A stretch of DNA of 64,000 nt from Janthinobacterium sp. CG3 (lineage in GTDB: Bacteria; Pseudomonadota; Gammaproteobacteria; Burkholderiales; Burkholderiaceae_D), in the NCBI RefSeq assembly GCF_000344615.1, contig NZ_KB467824.1, positions 999,324 through 1,063,323 on the forward strand, given 5' to 3'. The position numbers and the translations under genes are program-made. Below, piece after piece: positions 1 to 8,632 of this stretch; the first letter of the stretch is position 1; every line of letters starts with the position of its first letter. The notes beneath the pieces are model-generated. The model ran no database searches, was not told the origin of the DNA, and worked only from the letters and a program-made list of their open reading frames with translations.

Positions 1-3000
1 CCCGGTTTCAACGTGGTGCTCAGCGACCGCGATGCACTGCAACTGCTCAACACCGTGCGCCCGTTCGGCGAGACCATGTCCGACCCCGGCAGCCTCGAAC
101 GCATCCGCCGCGTGTTCCAGACCGGCAAACCGGTCATTTCCGACCTGTTCATCGGCGCCGCCCTGCGCCGGCCCCTGGTCGCCGTGCACGTGCCGGTGGT
201 GCGCAACGGCGCGGTGGTGTATTGCCTGTCGATCGCTCTGGTGCCGGAACGCCTGGGACAGGCGATCTCCGAGCAGCGCCTTGCCGCCAACCGCGTCGTC
301 GCCATTCTCGACAGCCGCGGGGTGATCGTGGCGCGCACGCACGACCCGCAGAAGTTCGTCGGCAAAAAAGCCGCGCCCGCGCTGCTGGAGCGCTTGCGCC
401 ACGCCGGCGAGGACACCATCGAAGCGACCACGCTGGAAGGCATTCCGGTGTACTCGATGTTCAGCCGCTCGCCGACATCGGGCTGGACCGTCGTCGTCGG
501 CGTGCCGCGCAGCGCCGTGCTGACGGGCATGCTGGCGTCGCTGGAGTGGATCGGCTGGACGGTGCTGTTGTTGTTCGCGGCCGGCTTCGGCATGGCCTGG
601 TTCCTCGGCGGAAAAATCAGCCGCTCGGTGCGCGCGCTGTCGACCTCGGCCGCGGCGCTGGGGTCCGGCCGCCCGCTGAGCATTGAAAACTCGGTGTTCC
701 TGGAGGCGGACCAGGCGGCGGCGACCTTGCTCAACGTCGAGGCGGAATTGCTGCGCCACCGCAACCACCTGGAAAGCCAGATCGCCGAGCGCACCTTGCA
801 ACTGAAGGAGGCCAACGAGCAAATGCAGGCGGCGCGCGACACCGCCGAGGACAGCAACCGCAAGCTGCTCGACTCCGAACGCGAGGCAACCGACAACGAA
901 TTGCGCATACGCACGGTCGTTGAAAACGTCGGCGAAGGCATCATCACGCTTGACGAACATGGCGACATCGAGTCGTTCAACCGCGCCGCGTCGCGCATTT
1001 TCGGCTACGCGGCGCAGGAAATCATCGGCGCCAACATCCAGCGCCTGATGCCGCCGGCGATGCGCGCCATGCACCGGGACGGCATGGCGCGCTATCTGGC
1101 CGGCGGCGCGCCGCGGGTGGTCGGGCGCGAGCGCGTCGAGTTGCCGGGCTTGCACAAGGACGGCAGCACCTTCCTGCTGGAGCTGGCCGTCAACGCCATT
1201 GAAATCCAGGGGCGCGGCCTGTTCGTCGGCATCGTGCGCGACGTTACCGAGAAAAAGCGCGCCGAACAGGACGTGCGGGTCGCCATGGAACAGGCGCAAC
1301 TGGCCAACAGCGCCAAGAGCGCTTTCGTGGCGCACATGAGCCACGAGCTGCGCACGCCGATGAACGCGGTGCTGGGCATGGCGCACCTGATGGGGACGAC
1401 GCGGCTGTCGATGGAACAGCGGCGCTACCTCGACATGATCCGCAGCTCCGGCAATTCGCTGCTGGTGATACTCAACGACATCCTCGACTTCTCTAAAATC
1501 GAAGCGGGCAAGGTGGAACTGTCGCCGGCGCCATTCCAGTTGAGCGAGGTGCTGCACGAGGTGGCGGCGATCATGAGCGTGAGCGCCGGCGACAGGGACC
1601 TGGAATTGGCCATCGGCGTGCAGCCGGACGTGCCCGACGCCCTGGTGGGCGACGCCATGCGCCTGCAACAAGTGCTGGTCAACCTGACCGGCAACGCCGT
1701 CAAATTCACCCACGAGGGCGAAGTGTCGGTGCTGGTGGAACTGGCCGGGCAGGGCGACGGCGGCGCCACGCTGCGCTTCATCGTGCGCGACACCGGCATC
1801 GGCATCAGCGCCGAGCAACAGGAACGCCTGTTCTCGCCCTTCACGCAGGCGGACTCGTCGACCACGCGCCGCTATGGCGGCACCGGGCTGGGCCTGACGA
1901 TCTCGAAGGGCTTGATCGACTTGTTGCAGGGCACCGTCGCCTTGCGCAGCGCGCCGGGCGAGGGCAGCGAATTTTGCGTCACGCTGCCGTTTGCGCTGGC
2001 CGCCGGCGGGGTCGCGCGCGCGCCGTCGTCCGACCTGGGGCGCCTGCGCGTGCTGGTGGTGGACGACAACCCGACCAGCCGCGCCTATCTGGGCATGACC
2101 ATCCGGGCGTGGAATTGGGACGTCGACAGCGTGGCATCGGGGCCGCAGGCGCTCGACAGCATCCGCCGGCTGCAAGCGGACGGCGCCGGCTACGACGTCG
2201 TGCTGGTCGACTGGCGCATGCCGGGCATGGACGGCGCGGCCACGATGCAGGCGATCCGCACACTGCTGCCGTCGTCGGCGATGCCGGTGGTGATCATGGC
2301 GAGCGCCTTCGGCCGCGGCAAACTGCTGCAGGAGCAGGCGACGGACGACCCGTTCGTGCTGCTGACCAAGCCCGTCACGGCCTCGAGCCTGTTCGACACC
2401 GTGCACGAAGCGCTAACGCAGCGCGGCGGCACGGCGACCGAGCGCAGGCCGACGCCGCTGATGGACAGGCGCATGGCCGCGCGCCTGCTGCTGGTGGAGG
2501 ACAATCCGATCAACCAAATGGTGGCGAAAGGCATTTTGGAGCACGCCGGCGCCACCGTCGACGTCGCCGACAACGGCCAGATCGCGCTGGAGCTGTTGCG
2601 CGCCAACGGGGCGGCCTACGACCTGGTGCTGATGGACGTGCAGATGCCGGTCATGGACGGCTTCAGCGCGACCCGGCTGATCCGCCAGGAACTGCGGCTG
2701 AGCGTGCCGATACTGGCGATGACGGCCGGCGTCCTGGAATACGAGCGCGAGCAGTGCATCGCGGCGGGCATGAACGATTTTATCGGCAAGCCGATCGACG
2801 TCGAACAATTGCTCGACACGATACTGCGGCATTTGCCGGACAGTTCGCCCGAGGCGCCGCCGGCGCCGATGCGCGCCGGCGTGGAACGCAGCGGCGTGTT
2901 CAACGTCGCGACGCTGCTGTCGGTATCGGAGGGCAAGCCCACGCACCTGCGCGACACCGCCGATTTGGTGCGCCGGGTTACCGACAACGGCGCCGACCGG

Positions 3001-3471
3001 CTGGCGCAAGTGCGCCAGGCGTGGAACGCCGGGCGGAGCGAGGACGCCGTTCGCCTGCTGCACACCATGCGCGGCGTGATCGGCACGCTGGGCGCGCAAC
3101 GATTCGTGCACGTGGCCCTGGCGCTGGAGGAGGCGTTAAGCGATGGCCATGCCGAACCGGCCGCGCTGGCCGCGCTGCTGTTCAGCGTCGAGCAGGAATT
3201 CGCCGCGACGCTGAGCGCGGCGCGCGCCTGGTTGAACGAACAAGGGGTTGAAGGGCAGGCGTATGCCGCCGTGACGGCGGACGAGGCGCAACTGCAACGC
3301 TTCCGCCGCCTGTTGGCCGAGCGCGACCTGGCCGCGTGCGAGCTGTACGCGGGACTGCGGCTGGCGCTGCACGTCCGCCTGGACGCGGTGGACGCCGCCG
3401 CCCTCGACCGCGCCATGGACAGCCTCGACTTCCAGGACGCGGCAAAGCGCGTCAGCGGCATTTCCGGGTGA
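1..3471 (+). CDS. Hybrid sensor histidine kinase with two receiver domains and an HPt domain (5' end outside window)
   Basis: Membrane-bound phosphorelay kinase, open at the left edge: the reading frame continues upstream of the first GTG (position 13), so the start lies outside the window. Residues counted from that GTG. About 1-170 is a periplasmic dCache-like sensor (ends of this fold often read NT.RPFGE). A membrane helix lies near 172-195, then a HAMP-like stretch and coiled coil. PAS domain about 298-415. HisKA box HMSHELRTPMN with phospho-acceptor His444; ATPase box with DTGIGI and GGTGLGL. Two receiver domains follow (predicted Asp733 and Asp875), then a C-terminal HPt with LLHTMRG, His1017. 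All phosphorelay residues look intact. The ligand and output partner are unknown; there is no response-regulator gene next to it. Confidence 0.9.
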   Translation, partial: PGFNVVLSDRDALQLLNTVRPFGETMSDPGSLERIRRVFQTGKPVISDLFIGAALRRPLVAVHVPVVRNGAVVYCLSIALVPERLGQAISEQRLAANRVVAILDSRGVIVARTHDPQKFVGKKAAPALLERLRHAGEDTIEATTLEGIPVYSMFSRSPTSGWTVVVGVPRSAVLTGMLASLEWIGWTVLLLFAAGFGMAWFLGGKISRSVRALSTSAAALGSGRPLSIENSVFLEADQAAATLLNVEAELLRHRNHLESQIAERTLQLKEANEQMQAARDTAEDSNRKLLDSEREATDNELRIRTVVENVGEGIITLDEHGDIESFNRAASRIFGYAAQEIIGANIQRLMPPAMRAMHRDGMARYLAGGAPRVVGRERVELPGLHKDGSTFLLELAVNAIEIQGRGLFVGIVRDVTEKKRAEQDVRVAMEQAQLANSAKSAFVAHMSHELRTPMNAVLGMAHLMGTTRLSMEQRRYLDMIRSSGNSLLVILNDILDFSKIEAGKVELSPAPFQLSEVLHEVAAIMSVSAGDRDLELAIGVQPDVPDALVGDAMRLQQVLVNLTGNAVKFTHEGEVSVLVELAGQGDGGATLRFIVRDTGIGISAEQQERLFSPFTQADSSTTRRYGGTGLGLTISKGLIDLLQGTVALRSAPGEGSEFCVTLPFALAAGGVARAPSSDLGRLRVLVVDDNPTSRAYLGMTIRAWNWDVDSVASGPQALDSIRRLQADGAGYDVVLVDWRMPGMDGAATMQAIRTLLPSSAMPVVIMASAFGRGKLLQEQATDDPFVLLTKPVTASSLFDTVHEALTQRGGTATERRPTPLMDRRMAARLLLVEDNPINQMVAKGILEHAGATVDVADNGQIALELLRANGAAYDLVLMDVQMPVMDGFSATRLIRQELRLSVPILAMTAGVLEYEREQCIAAGMNDFIGKPIDVEQLLDTILRHLPDSSPEAPPAPMRAGVERSGVFNVATLLSVSEGKPTHLRDTADLVRRVTDNGADRLAQVRQAWNAGRSEDAVRLLHTMRGVIGTLGAQRFVHVALALEEALSDGHAEPAALAALLFSVEQEFAATLSAARAWLNEQGVEGQAYAAVTADEAQLQRFRRLLAERDLAACELYAGLRLALHVRLDAVDAAALDRAMDSLDFQDAAKRVSGISG

Positions 3472-3480
3472 ATGGGCATT

Positions 3481-3513
3481 GGTAGGCCGGGGTAGCGCAA
3501 CGCGTAACCCGAC
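3481..3513. repeat. Dispersed GTAGG/TAACCCGAC intergenic repeat
   Basis: Imperfect copy of a short palindromic element seen again at 10373, 14326, 18601 and 42211. It begins GGTAGGCCGGGGTAGCGC and ends GCGTAACCCGAC, so it can fold into a hairpin. It lies between the convergent sensor kinase and nrdG. REP-like intergenic repeats of this kind are common in Oxalobacteraceae (from memory). Confidence 0.5.
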
Positions 3514-3578
3514 TGGCGCCGGCGGCGGCCCGGCGTCGGATGGGGCGTTGCGCCGATCCGACCTGCGGAAATACGCGA

Positions 3579-4286
3579 CTAGCCGTTGCGGCGCAGCGTA
3601 AAGCGGGTGAACCGCGCGCCGATGCGCGCCAGCGCGGCCTGGCTCGGATAGCCCGCCGTCGCCACCGCGTTCAAGGCGCCGTCGCCGCAGCCCTGCGGCC
3701 GGAAAATCTGCAAGGCGTAATTGTCGACGCCCATGCCGGCCAGGGTATCGGCCAGCTCCAGCACCTCCGCCTCGGCCAGCAAGCTTGGATGAATCGTCGT
3801 GCGGCACTCGTACTCGACGCCACTGGCGATGACCGCCTCGGCGCAGGCGCGCGCCTGCGCGCCGCTGTCGGCCACGCCGGTAATGCGGGCGTAGCGGTCA
3901 AACGGCGCCTTGATATCAAAGCCCACCCAATCGACCAGCGGCAGCACCGCCGCCAACCGTTTTGGGTAAACGCAGGCCGTGTGCAAGCCAATCTTGAAGC
4001 CCAGCGCCTTCACCTCGGCGATAGCGTCGGGCAGCGCCGGGTCCATGGTCGGCTCGCCGCCGCTGAACACCACGGCGTCGACCAGGCCGACGCGGCGCGC
4101 CAGCTTGGCCAGCAGCGCCGACCAATGCAGCGCGCCCCGCGGCGGGCGCGCCTGCAAATGCGGGTTGTGGCAGTAAGCGCAGCGCCACGGGCACCCCTGC
4201 ACGAAGACCACCGCGGCCAACTGGCCGGGATAGTCCGTTGCGGTGAACGCGGTCACGCCGCCCACCTTCAGCAAGCGCGCGCCCAT
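3579..4286 (-). CDS. nrdG: Anaerobic ribonucleotide reductase activating protein (radical SAM)
   Basis: Uses a [4Fe-4S] cluster and S-adenosylmethionine to install the glycyl radical on class III ribonucleotide reductase. The radical SAM motif is CPWRCAYC, Cys32-x3-Cys36-x2-Cys39, followed by the FSGGEPT motif that contacts SAM. At 235 aa it matches the NrdG form common in non-enteric bacteria rather than the shorter E. coli protein. It is the last gene of the nrdD - glycyl-radical peptide - nrdG operon. Its ATG at 4286 lies just past the stop of the preceding 64-aa gene, so translation is probably coupled. Confidence 0.93.
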   Translation of the reverse strand: MGARLLKVGGVTAFTATDYPGQLAAVVFVQGCPWRCAYCHNPHLQARPPRGALHWSALLAKLARRVGLVDAVVFSGGEPTMDPALPDAIAEVKALGFKIGLHTACVYPKRLAAVLPLVDWVGFDIKAPFDRYARITGVADSGAQARACAEAVIASGVEYECRTTIHPSLLAEAEVLELADTLAGMGVDNYALQIFRPQGCGDGALNAVATAGYPSQAALARIGARFTRFTLRRNG

Positions 4287-4287
4287 G

Positions 4288-4482
4288 CTAGCTGATCATG
4301 CCCGAACATTGCTCATCGAAGTAGGTGCGCTCGTGGAACTCGCCCTTCTTGCCGATGTTGAACGACGACAGCGGCCGGTGATACCCCATGACGCGGGTCC
4401 AGATTTCGCACGGCTGGCGCTCGGAATCGGCGAGGGTGACGCTTTGCGGCGCGATAAAAACGGGATGGCTCGGGTTGGTCAT
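4288..4482 (-). CDS. Stand-alone glycyl-radical domain of class III ribonucleotide reductase (64 aa)
   Basis: The sequence CEIWTRVMGYHRP matches the C-terminal glycyl-radical loop of NrdD (RVxGYxRP), with Gly33 as predicted radical site, followed by FNIGKKGEFHER. In most NrdD proteins this is the end of the same polypeptide. Here nrdD stops first, and its TGA overlaps this ATG (ATGA, positions 4479-4482). The gene has its own ribosome site, AAGGA, six bases before the ATG inside nrdD, which argues for separate translation rather than a sequencing error. It would have to dock onto the NrdD barrel and be activated by NrdG. A programmed -1 frameshift making a fused product is the alternative. 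Confidence 0.8.
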   Translation of the reverse strand: MTNPSHPVFIAPQSVTLADSERQPCEIWTRVMGYHRPLSSFNIGKKGEFHERTYFDEQCSGMIS

Positions 4483-6530
4483 GCTGTTTCCTTCTTGGTG
4501 GTTAAGGTTGGCGACGCGGCTTCGCGCCGCTTGCGGGCGATGATTTCCTCATCGCATTTCGGACAAAACTCGTGCTTGCCGCCCAGGTAGCCGTGGCGCG
4601 GGCAAATCGAAAACGTCGGCGTGACCGTGATGTAGGGCAGGCGGAAGCGGCTCAGCGCGCGCTTGACCAGCGTGCGGCAGGCGTCGGCGCTCGACAGCGG
4701 CTCGGTCATGTATAAATGCAGCACGGTGCCGCCGGTGTACTTGCGCTGCAAATCGTCCTGGCGCTCCAGCGCCTCGAACGGGTCGTCGGTGAAGCCGACC
4801 GGCAACTGCGACGAGTTGGTGTAGTACGGCATGTCCTTGGTGCCCGCCTGCAGGATGCCCGGATAGCGCTTGCGGTCCTCCTTGGCAAAACGATAGGTGG
4901 TGCCCTCGGCCGGCGTCGCCTCCAGGTTGTACATGTGGCCGGTTTCATCCTGGAACGCCAGCATGCGCGCGCGCACATGGTCGAGCAGGCGGATCGCCAG
5001 CGCGTGGCCGAACTCGCTGGTGATGTCGTGCGCGTCGTCGGTGAAGTTGCGCACCATTTCGTTGACGCCGTTCACGCCCAAGGTCGAAAAATGGTTGCGC
5101 AGCGTGCCGAGGTAGCGCTTGGTGTACGGGAACAGGCCGTCGTCCATGTGGCGCTGGATCACCTTGCGCTTGATCTCCAGGCTGGTCTTGCCCAGGTCCA
5201 GCAGCACGTCCAGGCGCGCCAGCAGCGCCGCCTCGTCGCCCTGGCACAGGTGGCCCAGGCGGGCGCAGTTGATCGTCACCACGCCGAGCGAGCCGGTTTG
5301 CTCGGCCGAGCCGAACAGGCCGTTGCCGCGCTTGAGCAATTCGCGCAGGTCCAGTTGCAGGCGGCAGCACATCGAGCGGATCATGTTCGGCTTCAGCTCC
5401 GAGTTGATGAAGTTCTGGAAGTAGGGCAGGCCGTAGCGCGCCGTCATCTCGAACAGCAGGTCGGCGTTGGCGCTGTGCCAGTCGAAATCCTCGGTGATGT
5501 TGTAGGTCGGAATGGGGAAGGTGAACACGCGGCCCTTGGCGTCGCCGGCCATCATGATCTCGATATAGGCGCGGTTGATCATGTCCATCTCCGGGCGCAG
5601 GTCGCCGTAGGTGAACGGCATCTCGACGCCGCCGATCAGCGGCACCTGCTCGCGCAAATCCTCCGGGCAGACCCAGTCGAAGGTCAGGTTGGTGAACGGC
5701 GTCTGCGTGCCCCAGCGCGACGGCACGTTGAGGTTGTAGATCAGTTCCTGGATGTACTGCTTGACGTCGGCGTAGCACAGGTTGTCCTTGCGGATGTAGG
5801 GCGCCATGTAGGTGTCGAAGGAACTGAAGGCCTGCGCGCCGGCCCACTCGTTTTGCAGCGTGCCGAGGAAATTGACGATCTGCCCGATGGCGCTCGACAT
5901 ATGCTTCGGCGGGCTCGACTCGATCTTGCCGGGCACGCCGTTCAAACCCTCGTGCAGCAAGGTGCGCAGCGACCAGCCGGCGCAATAGCCCGACAGCATG
6001 TCGAGGTCGTGGATGTGCAGGTCGGCGTTGCGGTGGGCGGCGCCGACTTCCGGCGGATAGACGTGGTTCAGCCAGTAATTGGCGATGACCTTGCCCGAGA
6101 CGTTGAGGATCAGCCCGCCCAGCGAATAACCCTGGTTGGCGTTGGCGTTGACGCGCCAGTCGAGCTGGTTCAGGTATTCGTTCATCGACGATTCGACGTC
6201 GATCTGGCTCTGGCGCTCGCGCCGCAGCGCGTGGTGCTGCTCGCGGTAGAGGATGAAGGCGCGCAGCGTCTGGCGGTAGCCGGCGTCGTACAGCACGGCT
6301 TCGACCGCGTCCTGGATCTGCTCGATCTGCGCGGTGTCGCGGCCGTGGGCGGCGACATGTTGCAACAGCACGCTGGCGCCTAGGCAAACCGCTTCGTGGA
6401 TGTTGTACTCGCCGCTGGCCAGGCCGGCGCGCAGCAGCGCCGACTCGATTTTGCCGGCGTCGAAAGGCTGCAAGCTGCCGTCGCGCTTGATGATGCTGCT
6501 GAGAGTTGAAATTGCTGCTGTGGCTGACAT
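4479..6530 (-). CDS. nrdD: Anaerobic ribonucleoside-triphosphate reductase, catalytic chain lacking the glycyl-radical tail
   Basis: Reduces ribonucleoside triphosphates to dNTPs without oxygen. The N-terminal ~95 residues are an ATP-cone allosteric domain (KRDGSLQPFDAGKIESAL). The middle is the glycyl-radical-enzyme barrel, including NRDD signatures such as TPFTNLTFDW and GLPYFQNFINSEL. The C-terminal zinc-type motif is CPRHGYLGG...FCPKC, with His in place of one Cys. The protein ends 15-20 residues after this motif, where the radical loop is normally found; that loop is in the next gene. The start at 6530 (ATG, 683 aa) is chosen over a TTG at 6551 because GGAG lies 5-6 bases upstream and the TTG falls inside an NrdR box. 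Confidence 0.93.
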   Translation of the reverse strand: MSATAAISTLSSIIKRDGSLQPFDAGKIESALLRAGLASGEYNIHEAVCLGASVLLQHVAAHGRDTAQIEQIQDAVEAVLYDAGYRQTLRAFILYREQHHALRRERQSQIDVESSMNEYLNQLDWRVNANANQGYSLGGLILNVSGKVIANYWLNHVYPPEVGAAHRNADLHIHDLDMLSGYCAGWSLRTLLHEGLNGVPGKIESSPPKHMSSAIGQIVNFLGTLQNEWAGAQAFSSFDTYMAPYIRKDNLCYADVKQYIQELIYNLNVPSRWGTQTPFTNLTFDWVCPEDLREQVPLIGGVEMPFTYGDLRPEMDMINRAYIEIMMAGDAKGRVFTFPIPTYNITEDFDWHSANADLLFEMTARYGLPYFQNFINSELKPNMIRSMCCRLQLDLRELLKRGNGLFGSAEQTGSLGVVTINCARLGHLCQGDEAALLARLDVLLDLGKTSLEIKRKVIQRHMDDGLFPYTKRYLGTLRNHFSTLGVNGVNEMVRNFTDDAHDITSEFGHALAIRLLDHVRARMLAFQDETGHMYNLEATPAEGTTYRFAKEDRKRYPGILQAGTKDMPYYTNSSQLPVGFTDDPFEALERQDDLQRKYTGGTVLHLYMTEPLSSADACRTLVKRALSRFRLPYITVTPTFSICPRHGYLGGKHEFCPKCDEEIIARKRREAASPTLTTKKETA

Positions 6531-6545
6531 TGTGGCTCCGTATGA

Positions 6546-6561
6546 ACACAAGATGTGGTGT
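6546..6561 (-). promoter_or_regulatory. NrdR box, proximal copy
   Basis: On the minus strand ACACCACATCTTGTGT, a palindrome of the NrdR type (ACAC...GTGT). It lies 16 bases upstream of the nrdD ATG. It pairs with a second box 31 bp away; NrdR normally binds two boxes spaced about three helical turns and represses ribonucleotide reductase genes when dATP/ATP is bound. Confidence 0.75.
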
Positions 6562-6576
6562 TGGGAAGCAGAATAG

Positions 6577-6592
6577 CCACTAGATGTAGTGT
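6577..6592 (-). promoter_or_regulatory. NrdR box, distal copy
   Basis: On the minus strand ACACTACATCTAGTGG, exactly 31 bp from the proximal box. The spacing and symmetry fit the tandem NrdR operator known upstream of bacterial nrd operons. An nrdR gene is not in this window. Confidence 0.75.
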
Positions 6593-6625
6593 GGTCAACG
6601 AAAGCGCAGCTTGTTTTTAAAATCC

Positions 6626-6639
6626 TTGACTTGGGTTAA
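6626..6639. promoter_or_regulatory. FNR/Anr-like box upstream of nrdD
   Basis: TTGACTTGGGTTAA resembles the FNR consensus TTGAT-N4-ATCAA and is nearly identical to the box at 21423. It is about 100 bp upstream of the nrdD ATG, consistent with activation at low oxygen. No clear -10 sequence is visible at the ideal distance on the minus strand, so the exact promoter is uncertain. Confidence 0.55.
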
Positions 6640-7016
6640 TTTGACGCGCCGCTCGCGCGAATGTGGATGTTGGGAGGTTTGCTTATCTCGCAATAAGTGG
6701 TCTGCCGCCTGAGTCCCATGATGACATCAAAAAGAACCATGGAATTGTTTCGAGGAAAACTTGAGAACCACGATAATTGTTTTGGAAAAAGGCGAACATG
6801 TCAGCAGCGACCGCTTTGGGGATAGCTTCGTGCTTTCGCCGGCAGGGCCGGCGGGCCGGACAAGCGGCAAGCGCCTCGATTTGTTGGCTGTTTACTTCCG
6901 TAAGTATTGATGTGAATCTACAGTGGCCTAGGAGAGCCATGATTTACTGCGATGTTGCCCGAGACCGCCGTGCTGGAGCGGCGCCAAATTCGCAAAGCCG
7001 CCACGGGAGATAAAAC
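6640..7016. other. Intergenic region between nrdD promoter and lipoprotein gene
   Basis: About 375 bases with mixed GC content and no reading frame showing the codon bias of neighbouring genes. A GC-rich inverted repeat (GCCGGC...GCCGGC) sits near 6840-6865. No gene is recognised. A ribosome site GGGAG precedes the lipoprotein start at 7017. Confidence 0.4.
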
Positions 7017-7451
7017 ATGCCCACCTGCACACTACCCCTCTGCCTTGGCCTGCTGGCGCTCACCGGCTGCGCGGGGGTGGAAGTGCTCTCCATCCCCGAC
7101 GCGGCGGCCGACGCCAGGGCCACCGGCTTCCGCTACTACGACACCTCGCCATTCCTGCTGGTCTATACCGACACCAGAGGCGGCGTAAAGTCCGAGCTGC
7201 TCTACCTGCCGGACACGAGCAAGAAGCGCTCGATCCGGCCGTACAACTACGCGGCTTCCAACGACAGCACTTTCCGCTTCGACAACGGTCGGCTGGTCGA
7301 GGCGAAGGCGGTCGTCAACGAGGCGGCCATTCCCGTCGGCGTGCTGGCGGCGCTGGAGAAGGCGGCGCTGGCCGGCGGCATGGCGGCCGGCCCCGGCAAG
7401 CAGATCCCGGCGCCGTATTTGTTTCGTATCGTCAAAAGGAACGGCAACTAG
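7017..7451 (+). CDS. Putative lipoprotein, 144 aa
   Basis: Starts with a lipoprotein signal: short hydrophobic stretch (LPLCLGLLAL) ending in the lipobox LTGC, Cys16. The mature part contains GFRYYDTSPFLLVYTD and later ELLYLPDTSKK. The same pattern (G..YY/F..PF.LV......LPD) appears in the next gene, so the two are probably diverged paralogues. Function is not known. Ribosome site GGGAG precedes the ATG. After the TAG stop the same frame stays open for 22 more codons with clear coding bias, so the stop may be a recent mutation that trimmed the C terminus. Confidence 0.7.
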   Translation: MPTCTLPLCLGLLALTGCAGVEVLSIPDAAADARATGFRYYDTSPFLLVYTDTRGGVKSELLYLPDTSKKRSIRPYNYAASNDSTFRFDNGRLVEAKAVVNEAAIPVGVLAALEKAALAGGMAAGPGKQIPAPYLFRIVKRNGN

Positions 7452-7528
7452 GCGCTGGCCGGCGGCCAGGCGCTCGACCTCGACGGCCGGCCCGCCGTCA
7501 TTCGCTATTTGCCGGAGTAGGGCGGGCC

Positions 7529-8632
7529 ATGCGATTGCCCCTGCGCTCCGCGCTCGCCGCCGCCTTCGCCGCGCTCTGCCTGCCGGGCTGCGTGTCGGTG
7601 ATCGGTAGCCAGAGGGCCACGCCGGATAGCGCCGGCATCCACTACTTCCTGCCGCAGCCTTTCATTTTGGTCACGCCGAACCTGGACGGCACGCTCTCGG
7701 TCGAGAAGGTGTATCTGCCCGACCCCGACAACGAGTATGTAATTTCGGCCAAGTCGGTGCTGGGCAACTATACGCTGGCGGTGGAGCGCAACGAGAAGGG
7801 CTTTCTCGACACCGTGTCGTTCAACGGTGACGGCAGCGGCATCGGCAAGCAACTGGTGCAGACGGCGGCGAGCGCGCGCGCCGCCGGGGCCGACGCCGCC
7901 GCCGCGCGGGCCAAGGCGGAGGCCGCCGCCGAGAAGGCCGCCGCCGAGCGCGAGCGCGCCGCGCTGGCCGGCGCCGACAAGCTGCGGCGGGACGCGCAGC
8001 TCGATGTCGACATCGCGCAGCGCAAGCTGGCGCTGTTGCTGGAATTGCGCGGCCAGCCGGGCGCGCCGTCGAGTATCGCCACGCAGATTTTCACGGCCAG
8101 GCTGGCGTTGGCGGAGATGCTGGTGCGGCTGGACGCGGCCGCGTGGGCGCGCACGGCCGTGGCGCACGGGCTGGCGGCGGCGCACGGGCCGGCCGCTCAT
8201 GCGCCGCGCACGGCGCCGGAGCCGGTCTTTTTTCGCGTCGACATGAGCGCGGACTCGGTCGCGCTGCGCCAGGCGTTCGCGCAGTCGGACCGGGCGACGT
8301 GGACGGCGCCGAGGGCCGATCCGGCGCAGGCGGCGCTGGAGCTGATGCCGGCCGCGCAGGTGGTGCGCCCGCTGGCCAGGACCGCCGCGCTGACGGCCAC
8401 CGTGAAGGCGAACCGCTTGCTGCGCGAGGCGGCGTTCTTGCAGATGACGCCGGCCGTGCCGGGCCTGGCGCCGCTGTTTTCGCTGCGGCCCGACCGGGTG
8501 TCGGTCGACGTCGAACTGCCGAAGGGAATACCGGCGGGCGACTACGAATTGGCCGGCAGCTTTGTGCCGGTCGCCGGGGAGGAGCCGACGGAAGCGCTCA
8601 GGCGCACTTTTGTGGTGCGTGTTGAGCTATAA
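7529..8632 (+). CDS. Putative lipoprotein with Ala-rich coiled-coil segment, 367 aa
   Basis: Signal peptide with lipobox LPGC (Cys22). Residues ~30-75 repeat the pattern of the upstream lipoprotein (GIHYFLPQPFILVTP...VYLPDPDNEY). Residues ~110-160 are an Ala/Lys/Glu-rich helix (AAAARAKAEAAAEKAAAERERAA reduced here to its composition), probably a coiled coil. The C-terminal ~100 residues look globular. Likely anchored in the inner leaflet of the outer membrane and co-transcribed with the 7017 gene. I do not recognise a characterised family. Confidence 0.7.
   Translation: MRLPLRSALAAAFAALCLPGCVSVIGSQRATPDSAGIHYFLPQPFILVTPNLDGTLSVEKVYLPDPDNEYVISAKSVLGNYTLAVERNEKGFLDTVSFNGDGSGIGKQLVQTAASARAAGADAAAARAKAEAAAEKAAAERERAALAGADKLRRDAQLDVDIAQRKLALLLELRGQPGAPSSIATQIFTARLALAEMLVRLDAAAWARTAVAHGLAAAHGPAAHAPRTAPEPVFFRVDMSADSVALRQAFAQSDRATWTAPRADPAQAALELMPAAQVVRPLARTAALTATVKANRLLREAAFLQMTPAVPGLAPLFSLRPDRVSVDVELPKGIPAGDYELAGSFVPVAGEEPTEALRRTFVVRVEL

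Noticed and set aside
6683..6940. 85-codon minus-strand frame between nrdD and the lipoprotein gene
   Set aside because: No ribosome site, atypical codon use and no similarity recognised.
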